From Rhodococcus sp. IEGM 1409 (GTDB lineage: Bacteria > Actinomycetota > Actinomycetes > Mycobacteriales > Mycobacteriaceae): a stretch of DNA of 64,000 nt. Positions 20,008-28,606 of the stretch are shown one piece after another (position 1 is the first letter of the stretch; the number at the start of each line of letters is the position of its first letter). Under the pieces are notes generated by a model. It did no database searches and was not told where the DNA came from. It saw only the letters and a program-made list of their open reading frames with translations. Location of the stretch: contig NZ_JASHKN010000004.1 of the NCBI RefSeq assembly GCF_030056735.1, positions 447,232-511,231 of the forward strand, written 5' to 3'. The position numbers and the translations under genes are program-made.

Positions 20008-22275
20008 GTGCGGTCCTGGTTCGAGCACACGGTCGTCGACACCGGCAGGCTCCCGCTGTTCTTCCTCTTACTCGCCTTTGTCCTGACGTTCCTGTTCATC
20101 CGGTTCAGCGTCCGAATGATCCGAGCCGAGGTCTCGTGGTGGCCAGGCAATGTCACGCCCGGTGGAATGCACATCCACCACATGGTTTTCGGCTTGATGA
20201 TGATGCTCGTGTCCGGCTTTGCCTTCATCGCTCTGGCTGACTATCACACCCCGATCGCCAATTGTGTTCTCGCGTCGGTCTTCGGTATCGGCAGCGCGTT
20301 GGTCCTCGACGAGTACGCGCTCGTGTTACATCTGCGCGATGTCTATTGGGCCGAGGAAGGTCGCTCGTCCATCGACGCGGTGTTCGTTGCCATCGCGATC
20401 TCGTTCCTTTTCCTTCTCGGAGTCCACCCGATCGGATTCGCGGGAGAGTTCGACCCGTACGAGCAGGACCGTAGCCTTGCGACGCTGATCGGTATTGTCG
20501 TCGCAATCGTCATCCAACTCGGACTCGCCGTCATCACCCTGATGAAGGGCAAACTCTGGACCGGCTTGATCGGGCTGTTCTTCACCCCGCTTCTGTTGGT
20601 CGGGGCAATTAGGTTGAGTCGCCCGGGTGCGCCGTGGGCGCGCTCGCGATACCGCGACAGGCCGGCAAAGATGAGCCGGGCAGTCGCCCGTGAGCAGCGC
20701 TATCGCGAGCCGATGATTCACGCGAAGATCTACGTTCAGGAAACGGTGTCGGGAAGTTTCGGTTCCACTCCCCCGCCCCCACCACCGCTCCCAGTCGTCG
20801 ACACCGCAACCCCCACGTCGAAGGTCGGATTGTCGCGTCGGCTTTCGGACATGATTCGCTGGCGTCGAACTCGCCGACGACTACGAACAGTCCCCGTCTG
20901 GCGCCTCCCCGTGATCCTCGTTGTCCTGTCCGTCGTCACCGCGAACATCCTCGTCGGGATCGACGGAGATCTCGTCAGCGACGGCGACATCGGTGCCATT
21001 TCCGAGGGCGTGGACGCCGGGGCCACCGCAACATTGCTCAGCGTCATCGCCGGCGGGATGATCACTCTCACCGGTTTGGTGTTCACCGCCATCACTCTCG
21101 CCATGCAGTTCGGTGCCTCGCAGATTTCAGTGCGGGTCGTCCCGATGCTCGCGCAGCAGCGAGTGATGCGGTGGTCGATCGGCATGTTTCTGGCCACGTT
21201 CGTCTTCTCCTTGATCATTGCGCTCGATCTGGCGCTTGATTCGGAAAATTCTTCTCCGACCATCTCCACGGCGATCGCACTGCTTCTGGCGTTGGCCAGT
21301 GCGATCCTGTTCATCGCGTTGGTGGCGAAAGTCGGGTCGATTCTCAATTCCAGTCGGCTACTGCGTTGGATAGCGGCCCAGGGTCGCAGCGCGACAATCC
21401 GCGCCTATCCGTTGTACGAGGACTTACCCTCCGGCGCAACGAAACCCAGCCGGCAACTCCCCTTGGTCCAGCCGAGCGACTCCGAAAACTCCGAGAACGC
21501 CGACGCACTGGTGATTCGGCTGCGCCATCTCTCTCCCAACGGCCGGATTCTGCTGGCGATCGATCTCGCACGATTGCAGCGGTTGGCCGGTCGATGGGGC
21601 GTCGCTGTCGAGGTGGTGCCCAGCATCGGCGAGTTCGTTGCCCAGAACGCGCCCCTCTTCGAGGTTCGCGGGCCGTCGCTGAAGGTTCGTCCGGACACAT
21701 TGATGTCGTGCTTGATCTTCGGCGACACGCACAGCCCGGTCGTCAGCCCCGGTGCAGCGCTGCAGTCGATCGTGGACATCGCACTCAAGGCGCTCTCACC
21801 TGCCATCAACGATCCGGGTCGAGCAGTCCAGGCGCTCGATCACATCGAGGATCTTCTGGTCCTCCTAGCCCCGAGAGTCCGCTTCGACACGGCCACCTCG
21901 GATCTCACGCTGATCCGGGGGCAGCAACGCACGTGGACCGACTACGTGTCGGTCGCCACCGACGAGATCCGCCACTTCAGCACCAATTCGGCGCAGGTCC
22001 AGCGTCGTCTACGCGCGGTTTTCGCCACCCTGCTGGCGGCCTGCCCGCCGGACCAGCACCCGCCACTACTCGAGCGCGTCGACGCTCTCGATGCGCAATT
22101 GACCCGTGAATGGACCGGCGCACTCGACCTTCGGCTCGCAAGTGTGGCCGATCCGCAGGGGTTGGGCTCCGAAGCCGGGGCGACCGGACGAATTCACCCG
22201 CTGATCATCGGGTCTTCGGGACTCCCGGACGATCGTTCACCCGGGCAGACCGAGTCGCGTTCCCAGCCAACCTAA
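20008..22275 (+). CDS. Fusion membrane protein: HIHH-motif N-module plus DUF2254
   Basis: 755 residues from a GTG start. Residues 1-215 form a membrane module of about six helices with 'TPGGMHIHHMVFG' near residue 50, a motif of an uncharacterised actinobacterial membrane family. A linker (about 220-285) contains a run of six prolines. Residues about 290-720 are a DUF2254 domain: four helices ('LLSVIAGGMITLTGLVFTAIT'), then a soluble part with the hallmark 'LSPAINDPGRAVQALDHIEDLL'. The two modules usually occur as separate proteins, so this is a fusion. Function is unknown. Its last 39 bases overlap the convergent esterase gene. Confidence 0.82.
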   Translation: MRSWFEHTVVDTGRLPLFFLLLAFVLTFLFIRFSVRMIRAEVSWWPGNVTPGGMHIHHMVFGLMMMLVSGFAFIALADYHTPIANCVLASVFGIGSALVLDEYALVLHLRDVYWAEEGRSSIDAVFVAIAISFLFLLGVHPIGFAGEFDPYEQDRSLATLIGIVVAIVIQLGLAVITLMKGKLWTGLIGLFFTPLLLVGAIRLSRPGAPWARSRYRDRPAKMSRAVAREQRYREPMIHAKIYVQETVSGSFGSTPPPPPPLPVVDTATPTSKVGLSRRLSDMIRWRRTRRRLRTVPVWRLPVILVVLSVVTANILVGIDGDLVSDGDIGAISEGVDAGATATLLSVIAGGMITLTGLVFTAITLAMQFGASQISVRVVPMLAQQRVMRWSIGMFLATFVFSLIIALDLALDSENSSPTISTAIALLLALASAILFIALVAKVGSILNSSRLLRWIAAQGRSATIRAYPLYEDLPSGATKPSRQLPLVQPSDSENSENADALVIRLRHLSPNGRILLAIDLARLQRLAGRWGVAVEVVPSIGEFVAQNAPLFEVRGPSLKVRPDTLMSCLIFGDTHSPVVSPGAALQSIVDIALKALSPAINDPGRAVQALDHIEDLLVLLAPRVRFDTATSDLTLIRGQQRTWTDYVSVATDEIRHFSTNSAQVQRRLRAVFATLLAACPPDQHPPLLERVDALDAQLTREWTGALDLRLASVADPQGLGSEAGATGRIHPLIIGSSGLPDDRSPGQTESRSQPT

Positions 22276-23526
22276 TTGACTCGCCAAACCGGCGGACCAC
22301 ACCTGGAAGCTGTGTCCACCGTCGACCTCGGCGTACTGGACATCCATCCCGGCAGCCTTTGCCGCTTCGTAGAGCGTCTGGAGACCTGGGCGGTAGTCGT
22401 TGTCCTGCTTACCGACCACAAACACTCCGGCGCTGTCGGGGAACTTCTTCTCCCGGAGCAGATCCTGCGGATTCACTGCCACGAACGCGGCTTCGTTGCC
22501 GCCGAACGCGGCATCGACCGTCTGTTTGCGGTCACCGAGTGTGGGTTCGATCTGACCGGACAGGTCCAGGAAAGTCGGATACACCGCGGGGAAGTTCGTC
22601 GCCATCTGGAACGCGCAGGTACCGCCGTAGGAAAGCCCCCCGATAGCCCACTTCCTCGGATCGGGATCCACCTGCAGGTTCCCGCGGACCCAGTCAGGCA
22701 CATCACGCGAAAGGTACGTCGCGACGTTCCCGAGTTGGGAATCGACGCAGAGCGGATTCGCCAGTTCCGCTCCGGTCCCGTCAGCTACGACGACAACGGG
22801 CGCCATTCCCGAATGCGCAGCGGCGTAGGCGTCCATCGTCTGGACGAGGCGGCCACCCTGCAGCCAGTCCTCGGGCGCGCCTGGTTGACCGGCAAGCAGT
22901 ACCAACACCGGCAACTCCGGTCGTGGGTTGGTGAAATACGCGGGCGGCAGGTAGATCTCGGCGTCGCGGGCGCTGAATCCGGAGATCTTCCCCGCAATCG
23001 TGACCGTGCTGACCTTGCCGGCCGACGGCATGTCCGCCGGCGCCTTCCATTGCGAGACCGGAACTGCACCGTCCTTGCCGTCGTCCAAGTCTGCAAGCGA
23101 GACCTGCTCCGCGTCCGAGAGTCCCAACGCTGTTCCCACTGTGGGGTACGACTGGAACTGCAGATTCACGTGAGCCGCGCTCGAGACCACCACCAGCAGC
23201 ACGGAGACCACGGTGAGTACACGGCCGTCGAGCCTCGTCGCCGCAAAGATCCTCGAAACACCCAGCAGCACACCCAGAATGCCCAGCCCGATCCACACGT
23301 AGACCGGGCGAGCAATCGGATCGGGGAACGGATGCCACACCTTCTCGATGAGCCAGTACAGCACGAGGGTGATCGCGATCGCCGCGACGATGCAGACGGG
23401 AATCGAAATCAGGACGTGACGCCTCGACCGCGAAAACATCAGCCACAGAAGTGCCAGAATTCCGAGCACCGTCACCACGGGCGGGACGGGGCCCGTGACC
23501 AGCGACAGATCCGTGATCGTGTGCAC
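22237..23526 (-). CDS. Membrane-anchored esterase (PF00756, antigen-85-like alpha/beta hydrolase)
   Basis: 429 residues from a GTG with a GGGAG box. Four transmembrane helices occupy residues 1-125. The outer C-terminal domain is an esterase-D/antigen-85-type hydrolase: nucleophile elbow 'GLSYGG', a probable acidic residue in 'VVGKQDNDYRP' and His in 'VDGGHSFQVW'. This architecture is common in mycolic-acid bacteria and could act on mycolate or other envelope esters, but no substrate is evident. Aminopeptidase N lies 65 bases upstream in the same orientation. The 3' end overlaps the DUF2254 fusion gene on the other strand by 39 bases. Confidence 0.83.
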   Translation of the reverse strand: MHTITDLSLVTGPVPPVVTVLGILALLWLMFSRSRRHVLISIPVCIVAAIAITLVLYWLIEKVWHPFPDPIARPVYVWIGLGILGVLLGVSRIFAATRLDGRVLTVVSVLLVVVSSAAHVNLQFQSYPTVGTALGLSDAEQVSLADLDDGKDGAVPVSQWKAPADMPSAGKVSTVTIAGKISGFSARDAEIYLPPAYFTNPRPELPVLVLLAGQPGAPEDWLQGGRLVQTMDAYAAAHSGMAPVVVVADGTGAELANPLCVDSQLGNVATYLSRDVPDWVRGNLQVDPDPRKWAIGGLSYGGTCAFQMATNFPAVYPTFLDLSGQIEPTLGDRKQTVDAAFGGNEAAFVAVNPQDLLREKKFPDSAGVFVVGKQDNDYRPGLQTLYEAAKAAGMDVQYAEVDGGHSFQVWSAGLASQLGWLGTRLGLPG

Positions 23527-23591
23527 GTTGTCTCCCGTCGCAGCCCTGCCTAGACAATATCCAAGAACAGGACATTTCGGAGCTGATGGCC

Positions 23592-26075
23592 TCAGATCAC
23601 CGCGTTCGACGCCTGTGCACGCAGATCCCGGGCAAGGTGATCTCGCCGCTCGAGAACCAGCCTCCGCAGCGATGCGGGCGCGCCTTCATTGGCCCGGATC
23701 CAGGAATCGACCGCAGAAGTATCTTCAGCTGCCGGGAAGAGTCCGTTCACCAACCGTCGCGCAATCTCGATGCTGCGTTCCGACCACCACTTCCCCAAAG
23801 ACGAGAAGTACTCGTCCGCATATCCCTCGATCAGTGACGCGTCCGTGCCCGAACGGAATCCGGCGATCGTCGCATCCAGGCGGTCGTTCGAGAGTGCAAC
23901 ATCGGTGGTCGCCGACGCCCAGGCAGCGGCCTTGGTCCCTGTGTCGGGTAGCGACGCCACGGCGCGGACGTACGCCGTTCGACCCGCCGACGTGCTGTCC
24001 TTGCTCAGCTCACCGTCGAAGTCGCTCACACTCGCGTGGCCGGTCGCGGACAGGGCGATCCACAACGCCCACCGCAGATCAGGATCGAGAGCCAGCCCGA
24101 CCGGTCCCGGGCACGCGCCGTCGAGTATCGACCGCAATTCGTCCGCGCGGGCGTCGTTGACCGTTGCAGCGACCGACAGAGCTCGCGCCCAGGCCAACTG
24201 TCTGCCGGACTCCGGTTCAGCTTCGAACACCGTCTTCCAGGTCGTTTCCAACCAGCCTGCGCTTACATTGGGCCGCAAGCTTTTCGGAACGTAGTGAAGC
24301 ACCGCGTATTGGGCATCGGTCAGGATCGAGCTGAGAATCGCAAGATCCGTCTCCGCGGGGGCGAATCGTTCCACCATGTCGAGGTACCGGAACACCGAGA
24401 GCTGCGCATCACGCACCGAGTTCCACAGCGATGACCAGATCACCCCACGCGCAAGCGGATCACTCACGCGGTCCAGGGAATTCTCGACAGTGGACAGTGA
24501 TACCTCGTCCAATCGGACCTTCGCATAGGTGAGGTCTTCGTCGTTGAGCAGTGTGAGCGCTCCAGGTGGAAGGTCGACGGAGGTGCGGGATTCGGCGATG
24601 TCGAGTTCGACGCGTTCTGTGCGAACAAGATCTCCGGAGTCGTTGTAGTCGTAGATCCCGACTGCGAGCCGATGAGGCCTCGGGTCCGTCTGGACCACGT
24701 CGGTTCCGTCGAGCGACAGCGTGGACACCCCGGTGGTCTGCAACCAGATTCGAGCCCATTCGCGCACGTCACGGCCGGAAGTCTCCGCGAGCACGTCGAG
24801 AAGATCGACCAGCGTGGTGTTCCCGTAAGCGTGGGCCTTGAAGTACCGGCGTGCGGCTTCGAAGAACGCGTCACGCCCGACGAACGCCACAAGTTGTTTG
24901 AGGACACTGGCGCCCTTGGCGTAGGTGATTCCGTCGAAGTTCAGCTTCGCAGCTTCGAGGTCGACGATGTCGGCGACGATGGGGTGCGTGGTCGGCAGCT
25001 GATCTTGGAGATACGCCCACGCTTTTCGCTTGATGGCGAAGGCCACCCAGGCATCGGTGAAGCGAGTGGCTTCGGCGCTGACCAGCGATCCCATGAAATC
25101 GGCGAAAGATTCCTTGAGCCACAGGTCGTCCCACCAGACCATGGTCACGAGATCGCCGAACCACATGTGCGCCATTTCATGCAGGATCGTGTTGGCGCGG
25201 CGCTGATGCTGCTCGTCGGTCGCGGTGCCGCGGAACACGTATGCCTCGGTGAAGGTCACCAATCCCGGGTTCTCCATCGCACCGAGGTTGTACTCGGGGA
25301 CAAAGATCTGGTCGTATTTGCCGAACGGATACGGATAGTCGAAGTGCTCGGCGTAGAAGTCCAGCCCTTGACGGGTGATGTCGAAAACGTTCTCCGCATC
25401 GAGATGAGGAGCCAACGACGCCCGGCACAGCGCACCCAACTCGACAGTGAGTTCGCCGCGACTCCACGACGACGCCACACGGTGATACGGCCCGGCTGCG
25501 ATCGCGGTGATGTAGGTCGAAATCGGCAGCGTCGGGGCGAAAGTGACGCGTTGTGCACCGTCCACGGAGAGGGTCTGGGCCGCGGGCTGATTCGACAGGA
25601 CTTCCCAGCCGTCTGGCGCTGTCACCTCGAACGTGAAGGGCGCCTTGAGGTCCGGCTGCTCGAAGCAGGCGAAAACACGCCTTGCGTCGGCCGGCTCGTA
25701 CTGCGTGTAGAGATACGTCTGATCGTCGGCGTCGTCGACAAATCGGTGCAGCCCTTCGCCGGAACGGCTGTAGTGGCCGTGAGCTACCACCCGCACGACG
25801 TTCGATCCGCCGAGTCCGCGCAGCACAATCCGGGATCCGTCGTACTCCACCGGAATCGACACACCGTCGATGTCCACGGAATCGACTGCAGCACCGATGA
25901 AATCGAGCCACGTGGACTCCGCCGAGGACGTCAGATCAATCGTCGTGACCGTCGAAAAGGTCGTCTCGCCAGAGTCCACCGCCGATCGCAGATCCAACTC
26001 CACCCGGTAACCGGTGACGTCGATGGTTCGAGATCGTTCGGCGACTTCGCTTCGATTCAGGTTCGCGGTACTCAC
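23592..26075 (-). CDS. pepN: Aminopeptidase N (M1 metallopeptidase)
   Basis: 827 residues. It removes N-terminal amino acids from peptides using a zinc ion. The GTG at 26075 (VSTANLNRSEV) was chosen because an AGGA box sits about nine bases upstream and the N-terminus then resembles mycobacterial PepN; an ATG three codons earlier is possible. The 'GAMENPG' substrate motif is followed by the zinc site HExxH-x18-E, with His299, His303 and Glu322 ('HEMAHMWFGDLV', 'LWLKESFADFMG'). The C-terminal ERAP1-like region is complete. It is cytosolic, with no signal peptide. Confidence 0.96.
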   Translation of the reverse strand: MSTANLNRSEVAERSRTIDVTGYRVELDLRSAVDSGETTFSTVTTIDLTSSAESTWLDFIGAAVDSVDIDGVSIPVEYDGSRIVLRGLGGSNVVRVVAHGHYSRSGEGLHRFVDDADDQTYLYTQYEPADARRVFACFEQPDLKAPFTFEVTAPDGWEVLSNQPAAQTLSVDGAQRVTFAPTLPISTYITAIAAGPYHRVASSWSRGELTVELGALCRASLAPHLDAENVFDITRQGLDFYAEHFDYPYPFGKYDQIFVPEYNLGAMENPGLVTFTEAYVFRGTATDEQHQRRANTILHEMAHMWFGDLVTMVWWDDLWLKESFADFMGSLVSAEATRFTDAWVAFAIKRKAWAYLQDQLPTTHPIVADIVDLEAAKLNFDGITYAKGASVLKQLVAFVGRDAFFEAARRYFKAHAYGNTTLVDLLDVLAETSGRDVREWARIWLQTTGVSTLSLDGTDVVQTDPRPHRLAVGIYDYNDSGDLVRTERVELDIAESRTSVDLPPGALTLLNDEDLTYAKVRLDEVSLSTVENSLDRVSDPLARGVIWSSLWNSVRDAQLSVFRYLDMVERFAPAETDLAILSSILTDAQYAVLHYVPKSLRPNVSAGWLETTWKTVFEAEPESGRQLAWARALSVAATVNDARADELRSILDGACPGPVGLALDPDLRWALWIALSATGHASVSDFDGELSKDSTSAGRTAYVRAVASLPDTGTKAAAWASATTDVALSNDRLDATIAGFRSGTDASLIEGYADEYFSSLGKWWSERSIEIARRLVNGLFPAAEDTSAVDSWIRANEGAPASLRRLVLERRDHLARDLRAQASNAVI

Positions 26076-26123
26076 CTGACCCATCCTGCCAGGTTTCCCC
26101 CTCAGCACCACGGGTGCAGTAGG

Positions 26124-27107
26124 TCAGTTGGACACACCCGTCGGGCAAGACCGGGGAAGGGCTGCAAGGACTTGGAGAAAAGCCGCACGTGAGGCCTCAC
26201 TGCTGGCAATTCGCCAGTCTGTCTCCTTGTTGTAGTCGAACCAGATGAACCCCGTGATCTCGGGTGTCTGTTCGAAGTAATGCCCGAGCTGCTTGATCCA
26301 CGTCGCCTTGTCGCCGCCCAGCTCTGTGGAACCGACCTCGGACAGGATGATCGGCCGATCTGACAAGTCGTGAACCTGATTCACCGTGGCCTCGAACACC
26401 TCGGCCGGAATCTGCCACGACTTCCCGGGCTGGGAAGTGCCCCAGTTGTAACCGTCGATACCGACGACGTCGACGGCGGAATCGCCCGGATACACGTCCG
26501 CAAGTGCGGTCGCTCCCTCGTAATCGACGTTCGGACTCCACATCCACTCGACGTTGTCGACGCCGACACGATCGAAGATCGCCTGTACATGTCGCCAGGT
26601 TCGCACGTAGTCACCGGCCCGATTGCCGTTCCTCTGCTCCGACCACGGATACCAATCACCGTTCTGTTCATGAGCAAATCGAACGAAAACCCGCCTGCCC
26701 ACCGAACTGACGTCCCGCGCCCACTTCTCGATGTAACTGTCGAAGCTTCCGCTCAGAATCTTGTCGAGCCGAAAATCGGGTTGCTCTGTGCCACCACTGG
26801 AATCGAACGGTTCCCAGGTGATCACGGGAGTCAGCCGAGGTGGAAGGGCGAGGAGAGATGTCACGTCCAAGTCGGATCGAAAGTCGGTGTACCACATGAT
26901 CATGTCCGGATCGCGCGTCTCCCCGATGGACGCGTAGGTCCTCATGACCACCGCGGCGCCCGGCAAATCACGTTCGGCTATACCTACACACATGCGGTTG
27001 CGGCTACCGTTGGTCGCGAAAGTATCGATTTTCGATATCGCCAGGCCAACGGTTATTCCCAGACCAATCGCGGCCAGGAGTGCTATGACGCGGGTTCGCT
27101 GCCTCAC
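26124..27107 (-). CDS. GH26-like glycosidase (beta-mannanase type), membrane-anchored or secreted
   Basis: 327 residues from the GTG at 27107, which overlaps the stop of the upstream glycosidase gene (GTGA). A hydrophobic N-terminal helix ('VIALLAAIGLGITVGLAI', 7-24) is a signal or anchor. The catalytic domain keeps both GH26 carboxylates: Glu147 in 'VRFAHEQNGDWYPW' (acid/base) and Glu257 in 'RPIILSEVGS' (nucleophile). Other family residues include 'NVEWMWSPN' and 'FIWFDYNKE'. Known GH26 enzymes mostly cleave beta-1,4-mannan or mixed glucans. As the last gene of the GT2 operon it probably trims or releases the polymer the GT2 makes; this is inference. Confidence 0.82.
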   Translation of the reverse strand: MRQRTRVIALLAAIGLGITVGLAISKIDTFATNGSRNRMCVGIAERDLPGAAVVMRTYASIGETRDPDMIMWYTDFRSDLDVTSLLALPPRLTPVITWEPFDSSGGTEQPDFRLDKILSGSFDSYIEKWARDVSSVGRRVFVRFAHEQNGDWYPWSEQRNGNRAGDYVRTWRHVQAIFDRVGVDNVEWMWSPNVDYEGATALADVYPGDSAVDVVGIDGYNWGTSQPGKSWQIPAEVFEATVNQVHDLSDRPIILSEVGSTELGGDKATWIKQLGHYFEQTPEITGFIWFDYNKETDWRIASSEASRAAFLQVLAALPRSCPTGVSN

Positions 27108-28297
27108 GGTGCGAACAGCAACCAAGACGGGAGAAAACGCCTGAACGCCACGCGGGTGTCGAACTCGTCGAGGACACCCCACGGGATCGGAGCAGGTGAG
27201 AAATCGGCTTCGACCTTGTGCTGCTCGAACCAGTTGACGAGCTTGATCCGCGGAAAACGCTCGTGGACTTCGTCGGAAAGCACCTGCGACCACCAAGCCT
27301 GTTTGATCGCGAAGTTCGATTCTCCGTCCGGATTCGCCGGGTTGTAGACGGCAGCGGTTTGAGAGATAGCGAGCGGCTTGTCATGCCCGTCGGCGTAGGT
27401 CGAATAGAAATCGGGTACGTCCCGTTGGTCGAAGAACATGTTGGAGTAATTTCCGGTGAGCTTCTCGACGAATTTCCCTGGCTCGGGTACTTCGTTCTGC
27501 CCCCACGGATACGACGGCCCGAAGTGGTACAGCGACAACCCGACCCAGTCGACGGCGTCGTCTCCGGGATAGTAGGGGGCGTACGGATCGTCCGCCTCGG
27601 TAATCGTGCCGTCGTGATTGGTGTCGAGTATCTCGAAATCCTCCGAACCTGCCGTCGCCTGGTACTTGCCGCCGTCGAACGGGTACCCACCGCCGTCGTT
27701 CGGGGACCAGACAATTGCCGAATCCGGTGCGGCGTGAACAGCTTCCGCGATCTTCCTGAACGCCGGCACGTAGGTGGTCGGTTGCTGCGACCACGGGTAC
27801 CAACTGCCGTTCATTTCGTGCGCAAAGCGAACGATGACCGGTGTTCCAGCCTTGTTCCACCGTGTTAGATCTACGGTCAATTGTTCCGCAGTCGCGTCGG
27901 TGACCGTGCTCAGGCCGTCGTACGGCTGCAACGTCACGAAGAGGATTCCGCCGTGACGCGCGACCTGTTCGCAAGCCGAATCCAGCGACGCCCGTCGTTC
28001 GGCGTTGAGCGGAAAGTCGAGGAATTTCCCGTACACGTAGGGTGATTTCCCGAGCTCTGCCGAGTAGCTGTCGGGGCTCTGATCTTCCCAATCGATCTGT
28101 GCTCCGAACATGACCCGGTCACCGTCACCCCCGTCGTGTACCAACGACGCTGCAGATCCGTAACGCAGAGATTCGACCGGCCCACTCGTCGCAACGGTGA
28201 AGCCCACGAGTGCAGCACACCCGACCAGAAGCACACCCAGCACAGCGGTCATCACACGTTGGCCGTCTCGAAATGTCCGTCGGCGCTCGGAGGTCAA
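27104..28297 (-). CDS. GH26-like glycosidase paralogue with EF-hand loop and Glu-to-Gln nucleophile
   Basis: 397 residues from a TTG start that overlaps the stop of the small membrane protein (TTGA). An N-terminal anchor lies at 15-36. The GH26-like domain keeps the acid/base Glu161 in 'VRFAHEMNGSWYPW', but the segment matching the nucleophile reads 'KPLAISQTAAVY', with Gln313 where the sister protein has Glu. Residues 225-236 ('DTNHDGTITEAD') form a canonical calcium-binding EF-hand loop inserted in the fold. The protein may bind rather than cut glycan, or use another nucleophile. Position and overlaps show it is made together with the GT2 and the intact GH26. Confidence 0.8.
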   Translation of the reverse strand: MTSERRRTFRDGQRVMTAVLGVLLVGCAALVGFTVATSGPVESLRYGSAASLVHDGGDGDRVMFGAQIDWEDQSPDSYSAELGKSPYVYGKFLDFPLNAERRASLDSACEQVARHGGILFVTLQPYDGLSTVTDATAEQLTVDLTRWNKAGTPVIVRFAHEMNGSWYPWSQQPTTYVPAFRKIAEAVHAAPDSAIVWSPNDGGGYPFDGGKYQATAGSEDFEILDTNHDGTITEADDPYAPYYPGDDAVDWVGLSLYHFGPSYPWGQNEVPEPGKFVEKLTGNYSNMFFDQRDVPDFYSTYADGHDKPLAISQTAAVYNPANPDGESNFAIKQAWWSQVLSDEVHERFPRIKLVNWFEQHKVEADFSPAPIPWGVLDEFDTRVAFRRFLPSWLLFAP

Positions 28298-28602
28298 CGG
28301 TTCACCCTCCTCTTTCCGGATTTGATCCTGCGTACGAACAGAATTCGACGCAGCACCATGCGGATGGCGAGTATCGCGGACAGGAAGAGCGCCAGCGAAA
28401 TGACGAGAGCCCGCACGACACTTTCCACGAGCGGCAGAACGAACATGGTCATGGGAATGACGATGTAGATGAATCCCACAACGGATGCGGCCGCGTACAG
28501 CGCTACCGCCTTGAACCAGGATGCGGAAAGTCGCTCCGGTTCGTCGCCGGGCAAGAGCATGGCCTCGTAAACAACCTGCTCATTCGACATATTCGTTGTC
28601 AT
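28294..28602 (-). CDS. Small two-helix membrane protein of the GT2 operon
   Basis: 102 residues. Residues about 32-52 and 60-82 are transmembrane helices, and the tail is very basic (RRILFVRRIKSGKRRVNR). I recognise no family. It starts four bases after the GT2 stop, and its own stop overlaps the next glycosidase start (TTGA). Its size and location resemble small accessory subunits of polysaccharide synthases, but that is an inference from context only. Confidence 0.75.
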   Translation of the reverse strand: MTTNMSNEQVVYEAMLLPGDEPERLSASWFKAVALYAAASVVGFIYIVIPMTMFVLPLVESVVRALVISLALFLSAILAIRMVLRRILFVRRIKSGKRRVNR

Positions 28603-28606
28603 TCGA

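Noticed and set aside
24672..26192. 506-codon frame antisense to pepN
   Set aside because: Low-complexity Arg/Val/Gly composition and no motif; shadow of aminopeptidase N.
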